A stretch of DNA of 64,000 nt, from NCBI GenBank assembly GCA_045545095.1, contig JAZQAG010000007.1:35819-99818 (forward strand), in the 5' to 3' direction. Below the pieces are notes generated by a model. The model worked only from the letters and a program-made list of their open reading frames with translations. It was not told where the DNA came from and did no database searches. The stretch comes from Phocaeicola_A sp045545095 (GTDB taxonomy: Bacteria; Bacteroidota; Bacteroidia; Bacteroidales; Bacteroidaceae). Shown here piece after piece: positions 51,975-59,275 of this stretch (its first letter is position 1; each line of letters begins with the position of its first letter). The position numbers and the translations under genes were made by a program.

Positions 51975-52583
51975 TTAATTTATGATATTAGTTTTTATTT
52001 TCGTTTTGTCTATTTTATGATTCTCAGTTATTATTTGAATATACTCAGGAGAAATATGGGCTGCCGCCACAGCCAATATTCCAGGAAGGCTTACAACCAA
52101 ACGCTTTTCACGTTTTCCTTTCAACTTGAGCATAGTGCCTACAGCGCCATCGAATACCCCTCCTACGATACGTACCTTTGTCCCTTTTTCCAGTTGCAAC
52201 TCTTCCGGCCGATAATATATCAAATCCTCTTCATAATGACGGGCCACGTCCATGAACTCTTTCATCGCAACATCCGGAACAATCATCGTATGCCGTCCTG
52301 TACCGGAATGTGACTTCAAAAAGCCTATAAATGGATAGGATTTCTGAAATTCATCTGCTTGTTCATAGGTGGCATAGAGGAATAACAAGCCGGAAATCAA
52401 GGGTACCAATTCATGACGAGTCTGACCATGATAGGTACGCAACACATATTGTTTGGGTATAAAATAGCAAAGATCATTGCGGCGCACGAGTGCTTCCTCT
52501 GCCTTCTTCATGTTGTGGGCATATACACTCATTACATACCAATGTATGGGCTCATTTTCCGAATGTGACTCTTTACTATCCAT
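51975..52583 (-). CDS. UpxY-family NusG-like transcription antiterminator
   Basis: 202 residues. The NGN domain begins IHWYVMSVYAHNMKKAEEAL and includes YFIPKQYVLRTYHGQTRHEL and PLISGLLFLYAT. The C-terminal KOW domain has LEKGTKVRIVGGVFDGAVGT. In B. fragilis-type capsule loci, UpxY proteins act on their own long operons to suppress early termination, from the first gene position. Here the gene is likewise first, behind a consensus promoter with a leader of about 150 nt. No UpxZ-like gene follows. The locus-specific antitermination role is an inference from family and position. Confidence 0.9.
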   Translation of the reverse strand: MDSKESHSENEPIHWYVMSVYAHNMKKAEEALVRRNDLCYFIPKQYVLRTYHGQTRHELVPLISGLLFLYATYEQADEFQKSYPFIGFLKSHSGTGRHTMIVPDVAMKEFMDVARHYEEDLIYYRPEELQLEKGTKVRIVGGVFDGAVGTMLKLKGKREKRLVVSLPGILAVAAAHISPEYIQIITENHKIDKTKIKTNIIN

Positions 52584-52742
52584 GGGTTATTTCCGACCAG
52601 AATTTCTTGAACCTTATTTTTAGGATTGGACAATTCTACAACTCACCCCAACAAGTGTATTTTGCTTTTGCTCAACACATTGCAGGGCATTACTCAATAA
52701 TATGCCGTATATTCTTAGTCTCATCGTATGCTAAGTTGGGAG

Positions 52743-52774
52743 CAAAAGTAACGATTTTTAAGAAAACGGCCAAA
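52743..52774 (-). promoter_or_regulatory. Promoter of the polysaccharide locus
   Basis: Minus strand TTTG (52774-52771), a 20-bp spacer, then TACTTTTG (52750-52743). No pair of inverted repeats like those flanking phase-variable B. fragilis capsule promoters is visible, so this promoter looks fixed. The leader (about 52736-52584) has no evident ORF. Confidence 0.72.
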
Positions 52775-52851
52775 CATAACACAAAAAATAAAAGGACAAA
52801 AGATATTAAATGTTCAACCATACAGAGAAGAATATAAGAGTCTGGACAGAA

Positions 52852-52884
52852 TTTGGAAAATATTGCACGAAATACCTATTTTTG
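52852..52884 (+). promoter_or_regulatory. Promoter of the ABC transporter gene
   Basis: TTTG (52852-52855), a 21-bp spacer, then TATTTTTG (52877-52884). The in-frame start upstream of this promoter is therefore not used. Confidence 0.72.
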
Positions 52885-52945
52885 TATGCCTAATCGGATT
52901 TTTTGCAGTATCTTCGCCGCATCATTCTTAAAGAGAGATAGACTA

Positions 52946-54778
52946 ATGAAAGATTTTTTCCGCGTTTTAGCACGATTTATTCCTCCATACAAAAGGTATC
53001 TGATACTAACAGTAGTTTTCAATCTTCTGTCAGCATTCTTGAATATTTTTTCATTCATGTTCATTGTACCTATCCTGCAAATCCTTTTCGAAATGGACAA
53101 GCAGGTATATGAATTCATTGCATGGAATACACCTGATGTCGGGATAAAAGATATAGCGCTGAACAACTTTTATTACTACATCACAAAAATGATTGAGGCA
53201 CAAGGTCCCAGCACGACTTTGTTAGTATTGGGGGTATTCCTTGCTTTCATGACATTACTGAAGACAGGCAGTTATTTTCTTTCTTCAGCAACCATCATTC
53301 CCATACGTACAGGTGTAGTAAGAGATATCCGAGTACAATTGTATCATAAAATTATCAATCTGCCTCTTTCTTTTTTCAGCGAAGAACGAAAGGGAGACAT
53401 CATAGCACGCATGAGCGGAGATGTTCAGGAAATCGAGAATTCCATCATGAGTTCATTGGATATGCTTTTCAAAAATCCGATACTCATCATAGCTTATTTC
53501 AGTACATTGATGCTTATCAGTTGGGAACTTACGCTATTCACGTTAGCTGTTCTGCCTGTCATGGGTTGGCTGATGGGATATGTCGGCAAACAATTGAAGC
53601 GCAAATCATTGGTCGCCCAAGGCTTATGGAGTGATCTAATGAGTCAGGTTGAAGAGACTTTAGGCGGCCTCCGTATTATCAAAGCATTCAATGCAGAGAA
53701 CAAGATGGATAACCGTTTTATACAGGCCAACAATACCTACCGGAACACTATCAACCGAGTAAATATCCGGCAACAATTGGCTCATCCTATGAGTGAGTTC
53801 CTCGGAACAATACTGATAGTCATTGTACTGTGGTTTGGAGGTACACTCATACTCAATAACGAAAGTTCTATTGACGCACCGTCATTCATCTACTACCTTG
53901 TCATATTGTACAGTCTGGTGAATCCTCTGAAAGAGTTTTCTAAAGCCGGCTACAATATCCCTAAAGGATTGGCATCTATGGAGCGTGTGGACAAAATTCT
54001 GATGGCAGAAAACAAAATGCCAGAGCCTAAAGAGCCACAGGCCATCAAAGATTTAGAACACTGTATCGAATATAAAAATGTATCATTCAAATACGATACA
54101 AAATGGATCCTGAAGAATATCAACCTGACTATTGAGAAAGGAAAAACCATTGCATTGGTCGGGCAATCCGGTTCGGGAAAGTCAACATTGGTCGATTTGC
54201 TTCCACGTTTCTACGATGTTCAAGAGGGTGAGGTATGCATAGATGGTATCAATGTCAAAAATACAACATTGAAAGATTTGCGACATATCATGGGTAATGT
54301 AAATCAGGAGGCTATTCTCTTCAACGACACATTCTATAACAATATCACTTTCGGAGTCAAGAATGCCACTATGGAGCAAGTCATTGAAGCAGCAAAAATT
54401 GCCAATGCACATGACTTCATTATGGCCAGCGAAAATGGATATGACACCATGATTGGTGACCGTGGAGGAAAATTGTCTGGTGGACAACGCCAACGAATAA
54501 GCATTGCACGAGCAATTTTGAAGAATCCTCCTATACTTATCCTTGATGAAGCGACATCTGCATTAGATACAGAATCTGAACGATTGGTTCAAGAGGCTTT
54601 GGAGAGATTGATGAAGAGCCGTACAACTATAGCTATCGCCCATAGGCTCAGTACAATCCGAAATGCAGATGAAATATGTGTACTACACGAAGGAGAGATT
54701 GTTGAACGCGGAACACATGAGGAACTTTTAGCCAAAGACGGGTATTACAAAAAGTTGTGTGACATGCAACAAGTATAA
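52946..54778 (+). CDS. ABC exporter, MsbA-like (fused permease and ATPase)
   Basis: 610 residues. The six-span permease domain (about 1-330) includes IIPIRTGVVRDIRVQLYHKI and FSEERKGDIIARMSGDVQEI. The ATPase domain has Walker A GQSGSGKSTLVDLLP, Q-loop NQEAILFNDTFYNN, signature LSGGQRQRISIARAIL, Walker B PILILDEATSALDTESE and the H-loop IAHRLSTIRNADEI. It probably flips lipid A-core or other lipids to the outer leaflet, though a link to the adjacent polysaccharide locus cannot be excluded. The start at 52946 follows an AAAGAGAGA ribosome site; earlier in-frame codons lie in or before the promoter. Confidence 0.92.
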   Translation: MKDFFRVLARFIPPYKRYLILTVVFNLLSAFLNIFSFMFIVPILQILFEMDKQVYEFIAWNTPDVGIKDIALNNFYYYITKMIEAQGPSTTLLVLGVFLAFMTLLKTGSYFLSSATIIPIRTGVVRDIRVQLYHKIINLPLSFFSEERKGDIIARMSGDVQEIENSIMSSLDMLFKNPILIIAYFSTLMLISWELTLFTLAVLPVMGWLMGYVGKQLKRKSLVAQGLWSDLMSQVEETLGGLRIIKAFNAENKMDNRFIQANNTYRNTINRVNIRQQLAHPMSEFLGTILIVIVLWFGGTLILNNESSIDAPSFIYYLVILYSLVNPLKEFSKAGYNIPKGLASMERVDKILMAENKMPEPKEPQAIKDLEHCIEYKNVSFKYDTKWILKNINLTIEKGKTIALVGQSGSGKSTLVDLLPRFYDVQEGEVCIDGINVKNTTLKDLRHIMGNVNQEAILFNDTFYNNITFGVKNATMEQVIEAAKIANAHDFIMASENGYDTMIGDRGGKLSGGQRQRISIARAILKNPPILILDEATSALDTESERLVQEALERLMKSRTTIAIAHRLSTIRNADEICVLHEGEIVERGTHEELLAKDGYYKKLCDMQQV

Positions 54779-54795
54779 CAACGGGAGTAGAAACG

Positions 54796-55227
54796 TCAAC
54801 GACGAGATTTGAAGAAGTCTTTCATTAAGGCAGAAGCTTCGTCTGCCAACACACCATGAACGACCTCTGTCTTAGGATGAAGAGCCTGCGGAGCAAAACG
54901 TTGATATCCACGTTTCTCATCAGAAGCGCCAAATACTACACGCCCCATCTGCGCCCATGCAATTGCACCTGCACACATGACACAAGGCTCTACTGTAACA
55001 TAGAGGGTGCAATCATTCAGATATTTTCCACCTAAAGCATTAGCAGCAGCGGTAATAGCCTGCATCTCAGCATGGGCAGTCACATCATTCAACGTCTCTG
55101 TCAGATTGTGAGCGCGTGCTATAATACGTCCTTGACAAACAACGATGGCACCAACAGGCACTTCACCTGTATCAAATGCCATCTTGGCCTCTTGCAAGGC
55201 AATCTTCATATACTGAACGTCTTCCAT
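54796..55227 (-). CDS. tadA: tRNA-specific adenosine deaminase
   Basis: 143 residues. Zinc-binding H52-A-E54 (TAHAEMQAI) with catalytic glutamate and P-C82-V-M-C85, plus GEVPVGAIVV and GRIIARAHNLTE. It converts the A34 wobble base of tRNA-Arg to inosine. The start at 55227 directly follows the stop of the upstream small gene (TAGT-ATG); a start 24 bp earlier would overlap that gene. It is convergent with the ABC exporter gene. Confidence 0.93.
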   Translation of the reverse strand: MEDVQYMKIALQEAKMAFDTGEVPVGAIVVCQGRIIARAHNLTETLNDVTAHAEMQAITAAANALGGKYLNDCTLYVTVEPCVMCAGAIAWAQMGRVVFGASDEKRGYQRFAPQALHPKTEVVHGVLADEASALMKDFFKSRR

Positions 55228-55228
55228 A

Positions 55229-55465
55229 CTATCGACGCATTTCGTGTTCATTGAACAATGTCGGGTAATCCTCTTCCATCATATTGCGATGAATAAACGA
55301 AAGTAATGTCTCACGCATCCAACGTCCTTTATTGGTTATCTTGTATTTTTTAAGATAACCATCCACTATCTGAGCCTCTTCCTCACTGACCAGACATACC
55401 ATTCTCTGATGTCGTTTAGGCTCCACAGAAGATACTTTTACCCGTTTTTTTCCACTTTTTCTCAT
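55229..55465 (-). CDS. Small conserved-type protein upstream of tadA, function unknown
   Basis: 78 residues from MRKSGKKRVKVSSVEPKRHQ. A basic N-terminal arm is followed by a strand-helix-helix-like part (RMVCLVSEEEAQIVDGYLKK, YKITNKGRWMRETLLSFIHR) that resembles ribbon-helix-helix or mobilisation-type proteins. It overlaps nothing and abuts tadA. The start is uncertain: an ATG at 55471 or 55465 lies only a few bases after the likely transcription start. Confidence 0.6.
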   Translation of the reverse strand: MRKSGKKRVKVSSVEPKRHQRMVCLVSEEEAQIVDGYLKKYKITNKGRWMRETLLSFIHRNMMEEDYPTLFNEHEMRR

Positions 55466-55474
55466 AATCATGTG

Positions 55475-55504
55475 CAAAAATAATGTTATTTTGTTGAATA
55501 ACAA
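55475..55504 (-). promoter_or_regulatory. Promoter of the tadA unit
   Basis: Minus strand TTG (55504-55502), a 19-bp spacer, then TATTTTTG (55482-55475). Transcription would start near 55468, next to the ATG at 55465, so the mRNA may be nearly leaderless. Confidence 0.6.
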
Positions 55505-55524
55505 GAAAAAAGTATTTATTTTTG
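55494..55524 (+). promoter_or_regulatory. Promoter of yraN, overlapping the divergent tadA promoter
   Basis: TTG (55494-55496), a 20-bp spacer, then TATTTTTG (55517-55524). The -33 regions of the two promoters overlap, so polymerase could occupy only one at a time. Confidence 0.65.
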
Positions 55525-55546
55525 CGAATAAACAACAGGCAACAAT

Positions 55547-55915
55547 ATGAGTGGACATCTTACATTAGGAAAGGCTGGCGAAGACTTGGCCGTAAAGCAC
55601 TTGCAAGAAAAAGGTTATTTTATACTTCACCGGAATTGGAGAAGCGGACATAAGGAACTTGATATTGTTGCGCGCAAGGACGAAGAATTGGTAGTGGTCG
55701 AAGTAAAAACACGCAGGAACAATCTATATGGAAACCCCGAAGATGCTATAGATGATAGGAAGATAAGAAAAATAGTGACAGCCACAGATGCCTATATGAA
55801 CCGTTATCGGGTTGACTTGCCTGTGAGGTTTGACATCATCACCATTGTAGGCCAAGAAGAACCATATCAAATCGAGCATATTGAAGATGCCTTCTTCCCT
55901 CCTATCTGGAACTGA
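55547..55915 (+). CDS. YraN family (UPF0102) nuclease-fold protein
   Basis: 122 residues. It has the restriction-endonuclease-like core LGKAGEDLAVKHLQEKGY, HRNWRSGHKELDIVARKDEE and VVVEVKTRRN (E-x-K). Full motif order and length match YraN/UPF0102 proteins. The family is related to Holliday-junction-type nucleases, but its role is poorly known. It is the first gene of a plus-strand run with birA, behind the promoter at 55494. Confidence 0.9.
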   Translation: MSGHLTLGKAGEDLAVKHLQEKGYFILHRNWRSGHKELDIVARKDEELVVVEVKTRRNNLYGNPEDAIDDRKIRKIVTATDAYMNRYRVDLPVRFDIITIVGQEEPYQIEHIEDAFFPPIWN

Positions 55916-55956
55916 CAAATTATCCCGTTTCATTAATCTCAAACAATAGACAGCTT

Positions 55957-56754
55957 ATGAAAAATAGAAAAAAACATCCATTACATGGGTATGGATATGG
56001 AAACAGCTGCCTGGAGAATGTACAGGTCATCACACTGAAAGAAGTTGATTCTACAAACAATTATCTGAAACAACTTCCTGATGAAAAGATTGAACGTGAT
56101 TTCGTAGTTGCTGTAACACAAAGCCAAACAGCAGGAAGGGGACAGAGAGGGAATTCATGGGAGTCTGAGCCTAAGAAGAATCTCATATTCAGCATCATGA
56201 TGCGCCCGAACTTCATAGAAGCGAAAAACCAGTTCATCCTGTCGCAGGCTATGGCCTTGAGTATCAAAGAAACATTGGACAACTATGTCCGCTCACCACA
56301 TCCACGCATCAAATGGCCCAACGACATTTACTGGAACAAAAAGAAATTATGCGGAATTCTTATCGAGAATGACCTTATCGGCAAACACATAGAAAAATGT
56401 ATCATTGGAGTCGGCATCAATCTGAATCAGGAACATTTTTATAGTGATGCCCCTAACCCGGTTTCAGTTTGGCAAATTACAGGATTAACAACCGAACCTC
56501 TGACTATCTTACGCAAAATTTTGCAACGATTCATGACCTACTATGAGGAAATCAAACAAGGCAATATTCATGATTTGGTTGAACATTATCACAAAGCCTT
56601 GTTCAGACGTGTAGGATACCATAAATTCAGGCAAGATGGGATAGAATTTGAAGCACGTATAAGACAAGTAGAATCTGACGGACATCTGATTCTTGAAGAT
56701 ACCGACGGAAACAAAAAACGGTATGGTTTTAAAGAAGTTGAGTATGTTCTGTGA
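55957..56754 (+). CDS. birA: Biotin-[acetyl-CoA carboxylase] ligase, short form
   Basis: 265 residues, no N-terminal DNA-binding domain (group I BirA). Biotin/ATP site: TQSQTAGRGQRGNSWESEP, then RIKWPNDIYWNKKKLCGILI and IGVGINLNQEHF. It attaches biotin to the carrier lysine of carboxylases through biotinyl-AMP. The C-terminal SH3-like domain ends KKRYGFKEVEYV. It lies 41 bp after yraN and likely shares its transcript. Confidence 0.92.
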   Translation: MKNRKKHPLHGYGYGNSCLENVQVITLKEVDSTNNYLKQLPDEKIERDFVVAVTQSQTAGRGQRGNSWESEPKKNLIFSIMMRPNFIEAKNQFILSQAMALSIKETLDNYVRSPHPRIKWPNDIYWNKKKLCGILIENDLIGKHIEKCIIGVGINLNQEHFYSDAPNPVSVWQITGLTTEPLTILRKILQRFMTYYEEIKQGNIHDLVEHYHKALFRRVGYHKFRQDGIEFEARIRQVESDGHLILEDTDGNKKRYGFKEVEYVL

Positions 56755-56795
56755 AAAAACCTATAATTATTTCTGCATACCTAAATTATTTTCTT

Positions 56796-56803
56796 TACTT
56801 TTG
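56796..56803 (+). promoter_or_regulatory. -7 promoter element of pyrH
   Basis: TACTTTTG with a weak upstream TCTG at a 20-bp spacing (56772-56775), 32 bp before the ATG. Confidence 0.55.
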
Positions 56804-56835
56804 CAATATCAATCAATAAAACAAAAATATAACAG

Positions 56836-57546
56836 ATGGCTAAATTCAAACGAATTCTCCTCAAACTGAGCGGCGAGAGCCTGATGGGAGAACAGAAATA
56901 TGGAATAGACGAAAAACGTCTTGGTGAATATGCACAGCAAATCAAGGAGATTCACGATATGGGGGTACAGATTGGTATCGTCATAGGTGGTGGCAACATT
57001 TTCAGAGGATTGAGTGGTGCCAACAAAGGATTTGACCGTGTGAAAGGTGATCAGATGGGCATGTTAGCCACTGTTATCAACAGTTTGGGCTTGAGTTCTG
57101 CATTGGGTGCCATTGGGGTCAAAGCACGTGTCCTCACAGCTGTACGTATGGAGCCTATCGGAGAGTTCTATAGCAAATGGAAAGCCATTGAAGCAATGGA
57201 ACAGGGCGAAGTGGTAATCATGTCAGCCGGCACAGGAAACCCATTCTTCACCACAGATACCGGTTCGTCCTTGCGTGGTATTGAAATAGAAGCCGAAGTC
57301 ATGCTTAAGGGAACGCGCGTGGATGGTATCTATACTGCTGACCCTGAAAAGGACCCCACTGCAACCAAGTTTACAGACATCACCTACGATGAAGTATTGG
57401 CACGCAACCTGCGGGTAATGGATCTTACCGCCACATGCATGTGCAAAGAAAACAACCTGCCCATCTATGTATTCAACATGGATATCGTCGGCAACTTGAA
57501 AAAGGTGATGGACGGTGAGGAGATAGGAACATTGGTACATAATTGA
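56836..57546 (+). CDS. pyrH: UMP kinase
   Basis: 236 residues. It has the amino-acid-kinase fold start AKFKRILLKLSGESLMG, VIGGGNIFRGL, MLATVINSLGLSSALG, MSAGTGNPFFTTDT and LKGTRVDGIYTADPEKDPTA. The enzyme phosphorylates UMP to UDP, a step needed for RNA and for the UDP-sugars of the nearby polysaccharide genes. Gene order pyrH-frr is a widespread bacterial arrangement. Length is typical. Confidence 0.97.
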   Translation: MAKFKRILLKLSGESLMGEQKYGIDEKRLGEYAQQIKEIHDMGVQIGIVIGGGNIFRGLSGANKGFDRVKGDQMGMLATVINSLGLSSALGAIGVKARVLTAVRMEPIGEFYSKWKAIEAMEQGEVVIMSAGTGNPFFTTDTGSSLRGIEIEAEVMLKGTRVDGIYTADPEKDPTATKFTDITYDEVLARNLRVMDLTATCMCKENNLPIYVFNMDIVGNLKKVMDGEEIGTLVHN

Positions 57547-57576
57547 TTAATCATAAATTCATAATTCATAAATCCT
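57547..57576. repeat. AT repeat between pyrH and frr
   Basis: AATCATAAATTCATAATTCATAAATCC-like units fill the 30-bp spacer. The same units occur at 15156-15190 inside the GH2 frame and at 58142-58228. Confidence 0.5.
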
Positions 57577-58137
57577 ATGATAGACGTAAATGTATGCCTC
57601 AACGAGGCTGAAGAGAAGATGGACATGGCCATCATGTACTTGGACGAGTCATTGGCACACATCCGGGCCGGAAAAGCAAATGTACGAATCCTGGATGGAA
57701 TCCGTGTAGATTCATACGGTAGTATGGTACCCCTAAACAATGTAGCAGCCATCAGCACACCTGATGCACGTACTATTGCCATCAAGCCATGGGACAAAAG
57801 TATGTTCCGTGTAATTGAAAAGGCTATCATTGACAGCGATTTGGGTATCACCCCCGACAATAATGGCGAAATTATCCGTTTGGGTATTCCTCCCCTCACC
57901 GAGGAGCGTCGTAAGCAACTGGCCAAGCAGTGTGGCAAAGAAGCTGAAACGGCCAAAATCAGTATTCGAAACGCTCGTCGCGACAGCATCGATGCCTTGA
58001 AGAAAGGTATTAAAGATGGTCTGGCAGAAGATGCAGAAAAGGATGCTGAAGCCAAAGTCCAGAAACTCCACGACAAATTCATCAAGAAAGTAGATGAAAT
58101 GCTTGCCGATAAGGAGAAAGAAATTATGACAGTATAA
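57577..58137 (+). CDS. frr: Ribosome recycling factor
   Basis: 186 residues, the usual length. It has typical RRF stretches: ESLAHIRAGKANVRILDGIR near the N-terminus, PWDKSMFRVIEKAIIDSDLG in the middle and PPLTEERRKQLAKQCGKEAE in the helical body. It works with EF-G to split post-termination ribosomes. It is downstream of pyrH as in many bacteria and probably co-transcribed. Confidence 0.97.
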   Translation: MIDVNVCLNEAEEKMDMAIMYLDESLAHIRAGKANVRILDGIRVDSYGSMVPLNNVAAISTPDARTIAIKPWDKSMFRVIEKAIIDSDLGITPDNNGEIIRLGIPPLTEERRKQLAKQCGKEAETAKISIRNARRDSIDALKKGIKDGLAEDAEKDAEAKVQKLHDKFIKKVDEMLADKEKEIMTV

Positions 58138-58141
58138 AATT

Positions 58142-58228
58142 AATTCTGAATTGTGAATTATGAATTATGAGATGATGACACGCGCAAGTTCCTCTAATTC
58201 ATAATTCATAATTCATAATTCATAATTA
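58142..58228. repeat. Inverted AATTCATAATT repeat between frr and rsgA
   Basis: Left arm: GAATTGTGAATTATGAATTA (about 58148-58167). Right arm: tandem AATTCATAATTCATAATT units (58194-58228). Together they form a long AT hairpin with CACGCGC in its loop, just ahead of the rsgA start. Confidence 0.65.
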
Positions 58229-58230
58229 AA

Positions 58231-59166
58231 ATGCGCGGTTTAGTCATCAAGAACACTGGAAGCTGGTACACGGTACGTACCGACGAGAACCAACTTATAG
58301 AATGTAAAATCAAAGGAAACTTCCGTCTGAAAGGCATACGCAGCACCAATCCGGTTGCTGTAGGTGATTGGGTTCATATTATTCTTAATCAGGAAGGTAC
58401 CGCATTCATTAGTGAAATTGAAGACCGAAAGAACTATATTATCCGCAAAGCCAGCAACCTCAGCAAGCAATCACATATATTGGCTGCAAATCTGGACCAA
58501 TGCCTGTTAGTGGTTACTGTCAACTACCCTGAAACATCTACTACTTTTATCGACCGTTTCTTGGCATCGGCCGAGGCATACCGTATTCCTGTAAAGTTAG
58601 TATTCAACAAAATTGATTGTTACAACGAGGAAGACCTCCATTACCTGGATGCACTCATCAATCTGTACACGACTATCGGATATCCTTGTTTCAAGGTTTC
58701 GGCACTGACAGGGGAAGGAATCGAAGAGGTCAGGAATTCATTACAAGGACAAATCACCCTCTTTTCAGGAAACTCCGGGGTAGGAAAGAGTACCCTTATC
58801 AACACCCTGATGCCTCAACTGAATGTCAAGACAGGAGAGATATCCAATGTACACAACAAAGGAATGCACACAACGACATTCTCTGAAATGTTCCCTACCC
58901 CAAATGATGATGGGTACATCATTGACACCCCCGGAATCAAGGGCTTTGGAACTTTTGACATGGAGGAAGAAGAGGTCGGACACTATTTCAAAGAAATATT
59001 CCATCATTCGGCCAATTGCAAATACGGAAACTGTACCCACACTCATGAACCCGGATGTGCCGTGCGCCAAGCTGTAGAGGAGCACCTCATCAGTGAGAGC
59101 CGCTATACATCATACCTCAGCATGTTAGAGGATAAAGATGAAGATAAGTACCGACAAGGATACTAA
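58231..59166 (+). CDS. rsgA: Small-subunit ribosome biogenesis GTPase A
   Basis: 311 residues. An OB-fold start (RGLVIKNTGSWYTVRTDE) precedes the circularly permuted GTPase with motif order G4 (VFNKIDC), G5, G1 (FSGNSGVGKSTLINTL), G2 (TTTFSEMFP) and G3 (IIDTPGIKGFG). A zinc-binding C-terminus has CKYGNCTHTHEPGCAVR. It matures the 30S subunit. The ATG at 58231 immediately follows the AT repeat, so its ribosome site (AATTAAAATG) is weak. Confidence 0.96.
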   Translation: MRGLVIKNTGSWYTVRTDENQLIECKIKGNFRLKGIRSTNPVAVGDWVHIILNQEGTAFISEIEDRKNYIIRKASNLSKQSHILAANLDQCLLVVTVNYPETSTTFIDRFLASAEAYRIPVKLVFNKIDCYNEEDLHYLDALINLYTTIGYPCFKVSALTGEGIEEVRNSLQGQITLFSGNSGVGKSTLINTLMPQLNVKTGEISNVHNKGMHTTTFSEMFPTPNDDGYIIDTPGIKGFGTFDMEEEEVGHYFKEIFHHSANCKYGNCTHTHEPGCAVRQAVEEHLISESRYTSYLSMLEDKDEDKYRQGY

Positions 59167-59275
59167 CTTTAATGATGCTGCAAAAAAATCCATAATTCAC
59201 AACAATTATTACATAGTAAAGTAGAAACATTTTCGGATTTTTGCAGAAAAGTAAAATTATAAATCATAATCACAC

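Noticed and set aside
52584..52852. Invertible promoter as in B. fragilis capsule loci
   Set aside because: No pair of matching inverted repeats was found around the promoter at 52743-52774.
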